Positions 19,170-28,700 of a DNA stretch of 49,917 nucleotides are shown piece by piece; positions within the stretch are counted from its first letter, which is position 1, and every line of letters starts with the position of its first letter. The notes beneath the pieces were generated by a model. It searched no databases. It was not told the DNA's origin and worked only from the letters and a program-made list of their open reading frames with translations. The stretch covers positions 1 to 49,917 of the forward strand of contig JAGOZU010000014.1 of the NCBI GenBank assembly GCA_018058545.1, in the 5' to 3' direction. This stretch comes from Promineifilum sp. (GTDB lineage: Bacteria > Chloroflexota > Anaerolineae > Promineifilales > Promineifilaceae). Position numbers and translations under genes: made by a program.

Positions 19170-21212
19170 CTAATTCGTCGAGGGCGTGACGCCCATCGCC
19201 TCAACCACCAGTTCAGCTACATCGATGACCTTCATGCCGTCGCCTTCCTCGCGGTTGGCGTCTCTCATCATCGTGTGGCAGAAGGGGCAACCCACGGCCA
19301 GCACGTTCGCGCCGGTGGCCTTGGCCTCGCGGTAGCGGGTCATGTTGACCGTCTCGCCCGTCACGCCGTGTTCCTCTTCCTTCCAGTATTGGGCGCCGCC
19401 CGCGCCGCAGCAGAAGGAGTCCCGGCCGTGGCGGGGCATCTCGGTGAGGGTGATCCCGGTCGCGGCCAGCGTCGTGCGCGGCGCCTCGACGACGCCGTTG
19501 TGGCGGCCGAGGTAGCAGGGGTCATGGAAGGTCACATCCTCCATGATCTTGTTGTTCAACTGGAGCAGGCCGCGGCCGACGAGGTCGGAGATGAGCTGGG
19601 TATGGTGGAAGACGGTGTAGTGACCGCCGAACTCGCCGTATTCCTTGCCCACGGTGGTGAAGCAGTGGGGACAACTGGTGACGATGCGACGTTCGTTGAC
19701 CTTGGCCGCGTTGAGCGTCTCGATATTGGTCTCGGCCATGGCCTGAAAGAGCGGTTCATTGCCGGCGCGACGGGCCGGGTCGCCGTTACAGACCTCGTCA
19801 TCGCCCAGGACGGCGAAACTGACGCCCGCCTCATGCATGATGGTGGCCAGGGCGCGGACGGTCTTTTGGGCGTCGGGGTTGAAGGCTCCGGCGCAACCGA
19901 CCCACAGCAGATACTCGAAGTCGGGATTCTCGGCCACGGTGGGCACTTCGAACGGTAAGGGCACGGTCCACTCCATGCGGCTGCCTTGCGCTTGCCAGGG
20001 GTTGCCCATGCGTTCCATGCCTACAAACGCGCCCTTCAATTGCTCGGGAAACTCGCTTTGCATCATCACCTGGTCGCGGCGCATCTCCATGATGTCGAGC
20101 ATGGGGACGTTGCCCACGGGGCAGACCTCGATGCAATGGCCGCAGGCGGTGCAGGCCCAGAGGGCGCTCTCGCTGATGGCGAAATCGAGCAGAGGCGTGC
20201 TTTCCTCTTTCCCGGCCGCCAGGGCGGACATGTTTTCGCGGATGTAGTAGCGTTTGTTGATCTCCAGCGCGGACGGCGACAGTTCCTTGCCGGTGTTGTA
20301 GGCGGGGCATACTTCCTGGCAACGATTGCACATGATGCAGGCGAAGGCATCGAGGATGTGCTTCTTGGGCAGATCGAAGAGGGTGTTGGCCCCGAACTGT
20401 TCCACTGTCTCGTCGTCGAGGTCGAGCTTGAACATCTGCCCCAGATAGTTGCGTTCCGGACTGACGGTGAAGTTGAGCGGCCCCATGAACAGATGGGCGT
20501 GTTTGGTGTATGGGAAGTAGGGGAAGAAGATCAGGATCAGGCCGATGGCCAGCCACCAGAACAGATGCCAGCCGAAGGTCAGCGCATCGGGCGATAGCCC
20601 GCCCAGGAAAGTGCCGGCGATGAAGCCGGCCACGGGTTGCCAAGGGTCGGGGCCGTGTTGGGCGATGGCAAACGACGCCCCAAGCAGGCGCGAGCCGACA
20701 TGGGTCAGGATGAACAGGCCGACAATGAGGGAGTCGACGGCGACGCCGCCATTTCGCACGCTGTCCATCAGCTTGACGTTATCGCGGATCGACAGCGCGG
20801 GGTCCTTGGCCGCGAAACGTCGCACCAGGAAATAGGCCACGCCGATGAGCACCGCTGCGCCAAACAGATCGGCCGCCAGGCGGAACAGATCGCCCAGGAT
20901 GCTGCCCGGCAGGAAGCGGAAGCCAGGGATTAATCCTTCCATGACGTCGACCAGGTTGACAAGGCCGTAGAAGATGAAGCCGAAGGCCACGCCATAATGG
21001 AACAGGGAGGTCAGCTTGCGATGGCGGATGATGCGGCCCTGAGTGATGAGCGCGGTGATGCCGGCCATGACCCGGCGCGGCAGCTCGTCCAGATAGAGCG
21101 AGCGGGTGCCGCGGCCAATGACACGAGCCATGAGATTGAAGGTGTTGACCACAGCCGTCATACAGATGGCCACCAATAGCAGGAACATGATTCGTTCGAA
21201 TGGTGATAGCAT
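19170..21212 (-). CDS. Membrane heterodisulfide-reductase-like Fe-S oxidoreductase
   Basis: 680 residues. The N-terminal third has five to six membrane helices with several His residues in a NarI/cytochrome-b-like pattern (for example His72, His171, His216, His238), candidates for haem b ligands. Two [4Fe-4S] clusters follow: Cys292, 295, 298, 302 (CIMCNRCQEVCP) and Cys354, 357, 360, 364 (CTACGHCIEVCP). Two CCG domains (VGCAGAF/SCPHCF and DPCYLGR/CCGAGGA) complete an HdrD/GlcF-type architecture. Family members pass electrons between a cytosolic donor, often electron-transferring flavoprotein, and the quinone pool; the donor is not encoded next to this gene. GAGGGG upstream of ATG 21212 supports the start. 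Convergent with the ligase gene. Confidence 0.88.
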   Translation of the reverse strand: MLSPFERIMFLLLVAICMTAVVNTFNLMARVIGRGTRSLYLDELPRRVMAGITALITQGRIIRHRKLTSLFHYGVAFGFIFYGLVNLVDVMEGLIPGFRFLPGSILGDLFRLAADLFGAAVLIGVAYFLVRRFAAKDPALSIRDNVKLMDSVRNGGVAVDSLIVGLFILTHVGSRLLGASFAIAQHGPDPWQPVAGFIAGTFLGGLSPDALTFGWHLFWWLAIGLILIFFPYFPYTKHAHLFMGPLNFTVSPERNYLGQMFKLDLDDETVEQFGANTLFDLPKKHILDAFACIMCNRCQEVCPAYNTGKELSPSALEINKRYYIRENMSALAAGKEESTPLLDFAISESALWACTACGHCIEVCPVGNVPMLDIMEMRRDQVMMQSEFPEQLKGAFVGMERMGNPWQAQGSRMEWTVPLPFEVPTVAENPDFEYLLWVGCAGAFNPDAQKTVRALATIMHEAGVSFAVLGDDEVCNGDPARRAGNEPLFQAMAETNIETLNAAKVNERRIVTSCPHCFTTVGKEYGEFGGHYTVFHHTQLISDLVGRGLLQLNNKIMEDVTFHDPCYLGRHNGVVEAPRTTLAATGITLTEMPRHGRDSFCCGAGGAQYWKEEEHGVTGETVNMTRYREAKATGANVLAVGCPFCHTMMRDANREEGDGMKVIDVAELVVEAMGVTPSTN

Positions 21213-21544
21213 GTGCTTTCCCCTCGTATGTGCCGCCGATGTGGGTGGGCGCGCGGCGATTTTTTTGGGATTACCGGCTGAACGGTTTCAGGAAGTCTAG
21301 CGCATGGGAGGATTGAGGCAAATTGAGCGCGGCCGTCGTTCTGTCCGGCTATGTTACACCGGTATTATATCGGATATTTGACGCACTGCATCATATTGGT
21401 TGAGAAAACAGGCTTTTTCCCGTATTAGCTGAACCCCTGGTTTTGATTACTCTTGCCAGGCGCAGGTTTGGTATCCGGTGACCTAATATTGTGAATTGCT
21501 GATGAACCTTGAGCCAAGGCAGGGCAATCGCATGAAGAATATTG

Positions 21545-21690
21545 GAACGCGAATTAACGTGGATTAACGCGAATGAGCACGGATATGACGGGTGGCTGCG
21601 ATGTGGGATGCCCGGTCTCAGCCCGCCTTGTCGGATCGCAAGGGTTATTCCTGCCCATGTAAATCAGTGAAATCCGTGTCATCCGCGTTC
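21545..21690. repeat. Facing pair of decamer-phased GATTA repeats
   Basis: From 21551 the plus strand reads GAATTAACGT, GGATTAACGC, GAATGAGCAC, GGATATGACG: four degenerate 10-bp units. At 21661-21690 the minus strand reads GAACGC, GGATGACAC, GGATTTCACT, GATTT, a related set in the opposite direction. The two clusters are about 70 bases apart and could pair partly. Related units occur at 19106-19136 and 33813-33842. Confidence 0.6.
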
Positions 21691-21744
21691 TATTCGCCCA
21701 TTTATCTTTTCATGTGATTGCCCTGTGAGCCAGGGATGGACAGG

Positions 21745-21772
21745 TTGCAGGCGATGGGGGGTTGGATATAAT
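21745..21772 (+). promoter_or_regulatory. Promoter of tRNA-Ser
   Basis: TTGCAG (21745-21750), a 16-base spacer and a perfect TATAAT (21767-21772) lie 15 bases before the first base of the mature tRNA, placing transcription start near 21779. Confidence 0.6.
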
Positions 21773-21787
21773 AATGAACTGACGAAC

Positions 21788-21877
21788 GGAGAGGTCGCAT
21801 AGTCCGGTCTAGTGCGCACGATTGGAAATCGTGTACCTCGCAAGGGGTCGCGGGTTCGAATCCCGCCCTCTCCGCCA
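21788..21877 (+). tRNA. tRNA-Ser (anticodon GGA)
   Basis: A full cloverleaf with the 3' CCA encoded. The acceptor stem GGAGAGG (21788-21794) pairs with CCTCTCC (21867-21873), followed by discriminator G and CCA. The anticodon stem CACGA/TCGTG encloses the loop TTGGAAA, anticodon GGA at 21824-21826, reading UCC and UCU. The T-arm GGGTTCGAATCCC is canonical. A long variable arm (about 21834-21850) is as expected for serine tRNA. No integrase or attachment-site duplicate is seen beside it. Confidence 0.97.
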
Positions 21878-21950
21878 ATGGATTCATGGCCGATAGTAAG
21901 TGGCCGGCCATGAAGAGGCCTTCCCGAATCGGTGGAAGGCCGCGGGCCCC

Positions 21951-23036
21951 CTATTCCTCTCCCACATCCAGAAACTGCCGCAGCAAATCCCATGCCCCGG
22001 CCACCGCGTCCGGCCGGATGGCATATCGCTTGCCTTCCGTATCCAGCGTCACGATCACCAGCCGCGCCAGCCGCAAGGCATCCAAATGGTGGATGACCGT
22101 GGGCGGCCGCAAGCGCAGCTTACGCGCCAGCTCAGCCGGGGTCTGCGGCTCCTCGCTCAAATAGCGCAGGATGCGCAACCGTGTCGCATCGGCCAGCGCC
22201 TTCAACGCCTGATAAAGCGCGTCGGGAACCAGGTCGCCGGGGATTAGCGACTCGTTTTCCGGCCGCGCCCCAAACATGAACATCAGGTTGTCAGGCTCGA
22301 ATTCAGCCATGATCGCCAGCGGCGTTCCCCAATAGGAAGGAGCCAGGATCAGCCTCTTGCGTTCCCAATCCTTGCCCACTCGCACGCCCTGGGAGATCTC
22401 CTCTAGCAAGGTTTCCCATCGCTCATGCTGTTTGGCGAGCTTTTGGGCGCGCGCCAACCCGGCTTCCAGCGCCGGCAGGATGCGGGCCTCCTCCTCGATG
22501 AAAAACACCTCGTAATAACATTCGTAGGCCGACAATATCGTCTCGGCCGTGAGTTCAGGCTCGCGCCACAGATCGAGGTAGATGGTCGCCTCTTTGCGGA
22601 TGACCGGAACGGGCTGTTTCTTGCGGAACCCTCGCGCCATCGCGTTCACCAGCGTTTCATGGTCATCTTCGGTCCACGAACCTCGCCGGCTTACGGTTCG
22701 CCACAGCGATTCGACCGGATCGGTGACGCCCGGCATGAGGGCCAGCAACCTTGTCTCGACGGGCAAGGCTCGCAGAGCCTTGAGCGCCACCGGCACGTCC
22801 TTCGGCGTGGGCAAGGTATGGACCCAGGGCAGCGGCCGCACCAGCGGCGTGGCCCGCTGGAGGATTTCGCGCTCCGGCCCCGGCAAGCGCGAACGCACAC
22901 CAGCGGCCCATGCGCCACGCAACCCCAGATGGTCGGGGTCGTGCAAGGCCCACAGACTGATGAAAAAGTCGTAAGCGGTGCCGATGTCCCACTCAATGCG
23001 CCAGCCGGTGGGGATCATGGCATTTTGTTCACTCAT
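21951..23036 (-). CDS. ArsR-type winged-helix regulator with large N-terminal domain
   Basis: 361 residues from ATG 23036, whose ATGA overlaps the stop of the VOC gene; the longer frame from 23081 lies inside that gene. The last 90 residues form a winged helix of ArsR type: LKALADATRLRILRYLSEEPQTPAELARKLRLRPPTVIHHLDALRLARLV. The first 260 residues resemble the long N-terminal region found in some ArsR-like regulators, with no metal-binding Cys cluster. It probably represses or activates transcription in response to an unknown ligand. It is the second gene of a two-gene operon with the VOC protein and is convergent with tRNA-Ser. Confidence 0.8.
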   Translation of the reverse strand: MSEQNAMIPTGWRIEWDIGTAYDFFISLWALHDPDHLGLRGAWAAGVRSRLPGPEREILQRATPLVRPLPWVHTLPTPKDVPVALKALRALPVETRLLALMPGVTDPVESLWRTVSRRGSWTEDDHETLVNAMARGFRKKQPVPVIRKEATIYLDLWREPELTAETILSAYECYYEVFFIEEEARILPALEAGLARAQKLAKQHERWETLLEEISQGVRVGKDWERKRLILAPSYWGTPLAIMAEFEPDNLMFMFGARPENESLIPGDLVPDALYQALKALADATRLRILRYLSEEPQTPAELARKLRLRPPTVIHHLDALRLARLVIVTLDTEGKRYAIRPDAVAGAWDLLRQFLDVGEE

Positions 23037-23395
23037 AAGGGTTGGATAAACTCCAGACGATTGCCGAAGGGATCGCGGCACTCGAATCGATCGTATCCGG
23101 GAATGGGCACGCTATCCAGCGGCATCACGCCCGCGGCCGCCAGCCGCTCGCGCCAGAGCGCCAGATCGTCCACCTGAAAGGCCACATGGGCTTTTGTACG
23201 TTTTCGCTCCACGCCTTCTTCGATCCCGATGTGCAACTGATGGTCGCCCGCCAGCACCCAAAACCCCCCGCGCCCTTGCAGCGAATTGGGCTTTTCGACC
23301 TCCGGCAAACCGAGCACGACGCAATAAAAATTGCGCGCGGCCGCCACGTCCTCCGGGGCGACTGTAATTTGAACGTGATGAATGCCGATGATCAT
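23033..23395 (-). CDS. VOC-superfamily (glyoxalase-like) protein
   Basis: 120 residues, one vicinal-oxygen-chelate unit of two beta-alpha-beta-beta-beta modules. GIHHVQITV at the start gives the first metal-site His, LHIGIEE the second module start, HVAFQVDDL the later His, and FECRDPFGNRLEFIQP the closing Glu. This pattern suits a dimeric glyoxalase/dioxygenase or fosfomycin-resistance-like protein; the substrate cannot be predicted. ATGA overlap with the downstream ArsR-type regulator shows translational coupling. A TATCAT box lies ten bases upstream of the ATG, with no Shine-Dalgarno. Confidence 0.85.
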   Translation of the reverse strand: MIIGIHHVQITVAPEDVAAARNFYCVVLGLPEVEKPNSLQGRGGFWVLAGDHQLHIGIEEGVERKRTKAHVAFQVDDLALWRERLAAAGVMPLDSVPIPGYDRFECRDPFGNRLEFIQPL

Positions 23396-23444
23396 TATTA
23401 AGTAGATGATACCCGAAAAACCGGCTTAGGCATCAAAAACCCGT

Positions 23445-23473
23445 TTGCCCCACATCCCATTCCCCATTACAAT
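23445..23473 (+). promoter_or_regulatory. Promoter of the APH-like gene
   Basis: TTGCCC (23445-23450), a 17-base spacer and TACAAT (23468-23473) precede ATG 23483 by nine bases. The predicted transcript would carry about three untranslated bases and no Shine-Dalgarno. Confidence 0.55.
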
Positions 23474-23482
23474 TCCGCCGCA

Positions 23483-24787
23483 ATGGAACCGCTGCCCGTC
23501 GATATTTTCCAGCTCCGGCGCCGCGACCCCGCGGCATGGACGGCGCTGCTCAACGGCTCGCCCGAGACCGATGACGTCATCGTCACCGCCGTCACGGCCG
23601 AACCGTTGAGCAGTCTCAGCGTCATTCCGCCCGGCAGGGTGGCCTCCGAACCCGCCCACAACATCCGTCGTTACATTCTTACGCTGGCTGACACCACCGA
23701 CCCGATTAGTTTCATCGCCAAACAAACCAACGCCGCTGAGGCGACGCTCTACGAACTCTACGGCCGCCCGCCGGCCACGGCCATGCCCGCCTGCCATTAT
23801 GTCCATCATGACGGCGACGAGAGCGTCGTCATTCTCGACGACGTGCCCGACCATTTCCCGCCCGCCACCTGGACGCCGCGGCAGTTGGACAAGGTCGTCG
23901 CCACCCTGGCCCGTTTCCATGCCGCCCATTGGGATCTCCATGAGGGCCATGCCGACCGACGATCCGGCGACTGGCCCGCGGCCGAGCCGACCATCCCCCA
24001 TTTTCACCGTCTCCCCGACGGCGAGCAACAGCCCGGTGCTTCCGGAGCCGCCATCGTCCCCGACTTCTCGCCCGGCGGTGACTTTTTGTCCGGACATTCT
24101 CTGCGGGCCGCCGGTAGACTGGCCCCGCTTTTCGTCCGGGCCGCGGCCGGCCTGGCTGTGATGCGCGATCTCCATGGCTGGCCCGGCGTGCTGGGCGAAA
24201 GTCAGATGGCCGCTGCCGCCGATCTGCTTGACGACCCCGTGCCCATGATCCGGCCCTTGCTCGATTTGCCGGCCACCTTGCTCCATGGCTCGCCTCACCC
24301 TTGCCATTGGCGGCTGACCCTGTTCGACGAGGAATACTTGATCGATTGGGGGGGAGTCCAGGAAGGTCCCGGTATCCTCGACCTGATGGCCTTCATCGAG
24401 GGCTACCCCCTGGTTCAGGAACGACCGGCCGATGGTCGCGGTATCCTGGGCGACCCGGTCTTGCGCCTGCGTCCCATGACCCCGCTGGTGGAGGAGACCA
24501 TCGTCGATACCTATCTGCTGACGCTGGCGGCCGAATTGGGCGGCCGAACCGAGTCGCGAGCCTTCCGCGAAGCGTTGCCGGCCGCTCGCTGCCTGCACGT
24601 CATACTCACGTGGCTTCCCTTCTTTGCAACCTGGGCCACCGACATGCCCGATCCTTACTTCTGGCAACATGTCAACCGGCTCAACGACACCGAACTCGGC
24701 CGTTACCGTGACGCTCCCACGGCCGGGATGCGTCATTATCTGGCCGGCGTCTTCGATCGTTTTCTGCGCGCCTATCGCAGCCTCTAG
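23483..24787 (+). CDS. APH/choline-kinase-like protein lacking the catalytic Asp
   Basis: 434 residues. The fold is suggested by FIAKQTNAAEATLYELYG (beta-3 Lys and helix C), ESVVILDDVPDH (hinge), the catalytic-loop position LLHGSPHPCHWRLT, and the metal-loop LIDWGGVQEGPGILDLMAF. In active aminoglycoside phosphotransferase-like kinases the loop reads HGDxHxxN; here the Asp is Ser and the Asn is Trp, while the metal-binding Asp of IDW remains. It may therefore be a pseudokinase or use a different mechanism. Upstream lies a TTGCCC-N17-TACAAT promoter. Any antibiotic-resistance role is unsupported. Confidence 0.7.
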   Translation: MEPLPVDIFQLRRRDPAAWTALLNGSPETDDVIVTAVTAEPLSSLSVIPPGRVASEPAHNIRRYILTLADTTDPISFIAKQTNAAEATLYELYGRPPATAMPACHYVHHDGDESVVILDDVPDHFPPATWTPRQLDKVVATLARFHAAHWDLHEGHADRRSGDWPAAEPTIPHFHRLPDGEQQPGASGAAIVPDFSPGGDFLSGHSLRAAGRLAPLFVRAAAGLAVMRDLHGWPGVLGESQMAAAADLLDDPVPMIRPLLDLPATLLHGSPHPCHWRLTLFDEEYLIDWGGVQEGPGILDLMAFIEGYPLVQERPADGRGILGDPVLRLRPMTPLVEETIVDTYLLTLAAELGGRTESRAFREALPAARCLHVILTWLPFFATWATDMPDPYFWQHVNRLNDTELGRYRDAPTAGMRHYLAGVFDRFLRAYRSL

Positions 24788-24832
24788 CAAGGTCGCAACC
24801 CATGATTCACCCAATCGTATAGAGTCACAGAT

Positions 24833-25333
24833 ATGGAAAACATCGTTTATTCGCTCGGTGGTGTGGTCGTCATTCTCGCCTTCATCGTCGGCCTCATCGG
24901 CGCGCTGTTGCCCATCATCCCCGGCGTCATCATTATCTGGTTCGCGTCGCTATTCTATGCCGCCGTGTTGGTGGGATTCGGCACCTTTTCCCCTTGGGTC
25001 TTCGTCCTTATTACGCTTATCGCCATGGTTGCGGGCACTTCCGACATCTGGCTGGCGGCTTTGGGAGCCAAGACCACCGGCGCGTCGTGGCGAACGCTCC
25101 TCGTCGGCCTTCTGGGGGCCATCGCCGGCACTTTCTTCGTTCCCATCCCGATCTTCGGCACCATCATCGGTTATGCGGCGGGGATCATCCTGGCCGAATA
25201 TATGCGCTTCAAAGAGTGGCGGCCGGCGATTCGGACTGCGTTGGGCGGCGTCGTCGGCTGGGGAATCAGTTCAGTCGTTGAACTGGCCGGTGGCCTGGCG
25301 ATCATCCTGCTAACCGCTACTCAGGCCCCATAG
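24833..25333 (+). CDS. DUF456 membrane protein
   Basis: 166 residues, strongly hydrophobic, with about four to five helices. The Gly/Pro-rich segment GLIGALLPIIPGVIIIWFASLFYA and the central ALGAKTTGASWRTLLVGLLGAIAGTFFVPIP, followed by GYAAGIILAEYMR, match the DUF456 family of bacterial membrane proteins of unknown function. A TATAGA box lies about nine bases before ATG, without Shine-Dalgarno. The following small membrane-protein gene starts eight bases later, so the two are probably co-transcribed. Confidence 0.8.
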   Translation: MENIVYSLGGVVVILAFIVGLIGALLPIIPGVIIIWFASLFYAAVLVGFGTFSPWVFVLITLIAMVAGTSDIWLAALGAKTTGASWRTLLVGLLGAIAGTFFVPIPIFGTIIGYAAGIILAEYMRFKEWRPAIRTALGGVVGWGISSVVELAGGLAIILLTATQAP

Positions 25334-25340
25334 AGCTTAT

Positions 25341-25730
25341 ATGGAAGAATTCCTGCAGAACTTTGTCCTTGTGTTGCTCGGGGTCATGTCCGTAGCGCTG
25401 ATCATCGCGCTCGTCTTGCTGGCGATCATCGTCATCCAGGTGCGGCGCATCCATGTGCCGCCCGACGCCGGTTTCACCGAGACGCTGTTCTATACCCCTT
25501 TGCTGGTCGTCCTTTTTCTGGACGTGCTGGACCTGGCCCTCGACTTCCTTTCCGCCCCAATCGCCTGGATCGTCCTCGACCGCCTGGGGCTGAAAGGGCT
25601 GCGCGGCATCGCCACCGTTGAATCGCTCATCCCCTTTACCCAACCCATACCCACAATGACCATGGCCTGGATTGGCGTGCGCCTCATGGGCAAGGATCGG
25701 GTTGTCGACCGGCACACTTACGACGGGTAG
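25341..25730 (+). CDS. Small membrane protein, unknown function
   Basis: 129 residues. The first 35 residues form one long hydrophobic helix, a second lies near 48-75 (LFYTPLLVVLFLDVLDLALDFLSA), and the C-terminal third is mixed. I do not recognise the family. Its 3' end overlaps the 3' end of the convergent histidine kinase gene by 13 bases. It follows the DUF456 gene in a likely two-gene operon. Confidence 0.65.
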   Translation: MEEFLQNFVLVLLGVMSVALIIALVLLAIIVIQVRRIHVPPDAGFTETLFYTPLLVVLFLDVLDLALDFLSAPIAWIVLDRLGLKGLRGIATVESLIPFTQPIPTMTMAWIGVRLMGKDRVVDRHTYDG

Positions 25731-28700
25731 GTTTTGTGCGGGATGGCCAGATAGAACGCGCTGCCTTCGCCCGGCACGCTCTCGAACCACACGCGGCCGT
25801 CGTGGAGATCGGCCACTGACTTAACGATCGCCAGACCCAGCCCCGACCCTTTGGCCCGGTCGGCCGTGGACATCCGGCCGCGATAGAATTTCTCGAAGAG
25901 GTGTGACTGGTCGCCGGCGACGATGCCCGGCCCATGGTCGTGGACGCTCAAAACGATCTCCTTACCCTTGGCCTCGGCCTGTAAAACCAACGATCCGCTG
26001 TCGGGCGAATACTTTATCGCGTTGACCACCAGATTGGTGATCGCTCGCCGCAAGAGATCCGGATCGGCCACAGTCGCCGGCGTGCCGGATGCCTCCACCA
26101 CGATGGACAGCCCGCTCTCTCTGGCGATGGAGGCGTACTCCTGGGCCACCTCGGCCAGCAGCTCATCCGGATTGACCCGATCGAATTGCAGATTCATCCC
26201 CGCTTCGATTTGGGCCAGATCGAGCAGATCGTTCACCAGTCGCTTCATTCGCTCGATGCCGGCCAGGATCTTCTCGGCATATTCTTGCTCCAGCGCGGGG
26301 TCATCAACTACCGGCAGCAGCGATGCGTAGTTATGCATGATGGTCAACGGGCTGCGCAGGTCGTGAGAAATCCCGGCCACGAAGTCCGACTTCAACCGGT
26401 CGAGATCCTTCAGGTCCGTCACATCCTGCAGCACTGCCACGCGTCCCATGGTCTGGCTGCTGCTGTTGTAAACGGTTGAGATGCCGGCCAGATACGTTCG
26501 GCCGTTCACCTCTACCTCCAGCTTGCCGTCGGCCGCCTCGCCCGTCGCCGACGACATCCCCAGGCTCATGCGTCGCGCCAATGCACCGCCCTTGTCCAGT
26601 TCCGCCAGCATGTCGACCACCGGCCGCCCGGTTACATCCTTGGAGCGCAGCCCGAAGGCCCGTTCCATCGCCGGATTGAACAGCAACACACGGTCGGTCT
26701 GGTCGGTCACGATGACGCCGTTGGTTGTGCTGGCCAGGATGGCCGCCAGCCGTCGCCGGCCGCCCTCGGCCGCCGCGAACAGGTGCGCGTTTTGTACCAG
26801 CACCGTCGCCTGTCCGGTCAGGGTTCGCAACAGGTTGCGTTCGTCGCTATCGAAATAGTGGGGTTGCCGGTAGACCAGATAGAGCACCCCCTGGAATTCC
26901 CCCGCCGGTCGCAAGGGCAGGGCGAACAAGGCCATTCCCGGCGGGTTGGCCACACCCAATCCGGCCTCGATCTCGGCCGCCGAACCGTAGGCCAGCTCAT
27001 CGACCGAACGCAAAGCCAGCAGCACGGACCGATCGAGTACAGTCATGCTTTCGGCCGCCGGTCCCTCGGCGAAGGACAGCGGCGCGGGCGCGTTGGGGTT
27101 GCGCACGATGGCGCGTGCCCCGGCGGCTCCCGTTCCTCGCAACACGCCTTGTAGCACGGCCGCCATGCCTTCATCGATATGGATCGTCGCCGCCACATCG
27201 ATGCTGACACTGAGCAACAGGGACAACTCGTCGAGGCGTTGCCGCAAGGCGCGCTGCATTTGCGAAAAGGCCAGACTCAACTGCCCGATCTCGTCCGCCC
27301 TGTCGGAGCGAACCGTCCGTTCCAGTCCGCCGCCGTCGGCGATGGCCCGCGACGCACGGCTCATCTCGGCAATGGGGCGGGTGACGTTCCGCCCCAGCGA
27401 CGCCACTAGCAGATAGAATAACCCGCTGATGACCAACAGCAGCCCGGCCAGTGGCCCGATGATGCTCAGAGTGCGGCGCAGGACGGCGGCGTAAGGTGTG
27501 ATGGTCACGACCTTCCAGCCGCTCTCGGACACGGCCGACTGATAGACCATCTGTCGCGCGCCGGTGGCCGGGTCGATGCTCGAATACAGGTTGCGACCGG
27601 TCAGCGCGCTCAACGAGGATGCCAGTTGCCCGGCCTCTGGAGCCACCCAATCGCCCGATAACTTCGCGCCGGTGACCAACACCGCGCGCGAGCTTTCATC
27701 CACGATCAGACCGCTGCCCAGGTTACCTGTGGCGGGTAGCCCGGCGATAGCCTCGGCCAGCACATCCGGTTCGATGCGCGCCAGCAGCACGGAACGCGCG
27801 CCGCTTTCATCCACGCGCGGCACGGCCAGACTGACGGCTGTTACACCATCATGGCTCTCGGCCGCCCAACGGGCCTCGGCCCGATTAAGGACTTGGCCCG
27901 CGATCATCATCTCGGCCGCGCTTAGTTCGCTTGGGACAGCTTCGCCGGCCTCGCCTCTTGGCGCGGAGATGACCGTTCCCGTGCCGTCCATCAGCCGGAC
28001 AGCGCTGAATTGGGGTGTCGTCTGCATGCGGCCCAGCATGGCCGATTTGGCGGATTCGTCACCGGCTGCCAGACGGGGATCCTGACCGAATTGGGTCAAG
28101 GTGCCCGCCAGCTCGCCCTGTAGCGCGCCCAATCGTTGGGCCGCGGCGTCGGCGCTATCGACCATCTGCTCGGCCAGTGCCTGTTCAGTCGACCGTGCCG
28201 AGAAGTAAAACGCTGTCAGCGCGCTGAGCAGGACGACGGACGCGGCGAAGGTCAGGAAGGCTGTCCCCATCTGCCGTTGCAGGCTTCGATCCAGTGGCGA
28301 GGGTACAACCCCACGATCCGGCCGCCATTGAGGGGCGATCCATAGCACGGCCGAGGCGAGTGCCCCGCCTATGGCTCCCTCGGCCAACAGCGGCAGCGCG
28401 CTCCACAGGGCGACAAATAGCGCCAGATCAAGCGCGCCGAAAAAGCCGGCCCGGGGCAAAGTCTGGGTCAGCACAATCAGTGTCGTTCCGACGACCATCA
28501 CTAACCTGCCCAACGCTCCGGCCAGGACTGGCTGCCGCAAGGCGGCAAACATGCGTCCGGCATAGTTTTGTTGCAGCAGAATCGCCGAGGCGGCCGCCGC
28601 CAGCGCCGACATGAAGATATCCGCTGGGGCGCCAGTCTGACCCAGCGCGCGCCCGACCCCGGCCAGCAGTCCGACGAGGATGGCCGCCGGCGCATTGAGC

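Larger units (their letters stand above)
21213..21787. other. Intergenic region with 10-bp-phased repeats and tRNA promoter
   Basis: A 575-base gap. It holds two clusters of degenerate GATTA-type decamers in opposite orientations (21545-21591 and 21661-21690), and the promoter of tRNA-Ser at the right. The 21713-21787 part also reads open on the minus strand but shows no start signal or familiar protein. I see no credible gene. Confidence 0.6.

Noticed and set aside
21788-21877. tRNA-Ser as an integration site
   Set aside because: No integrase gene, no duplicated 3' end of the tRNA and no change in composition nearby.
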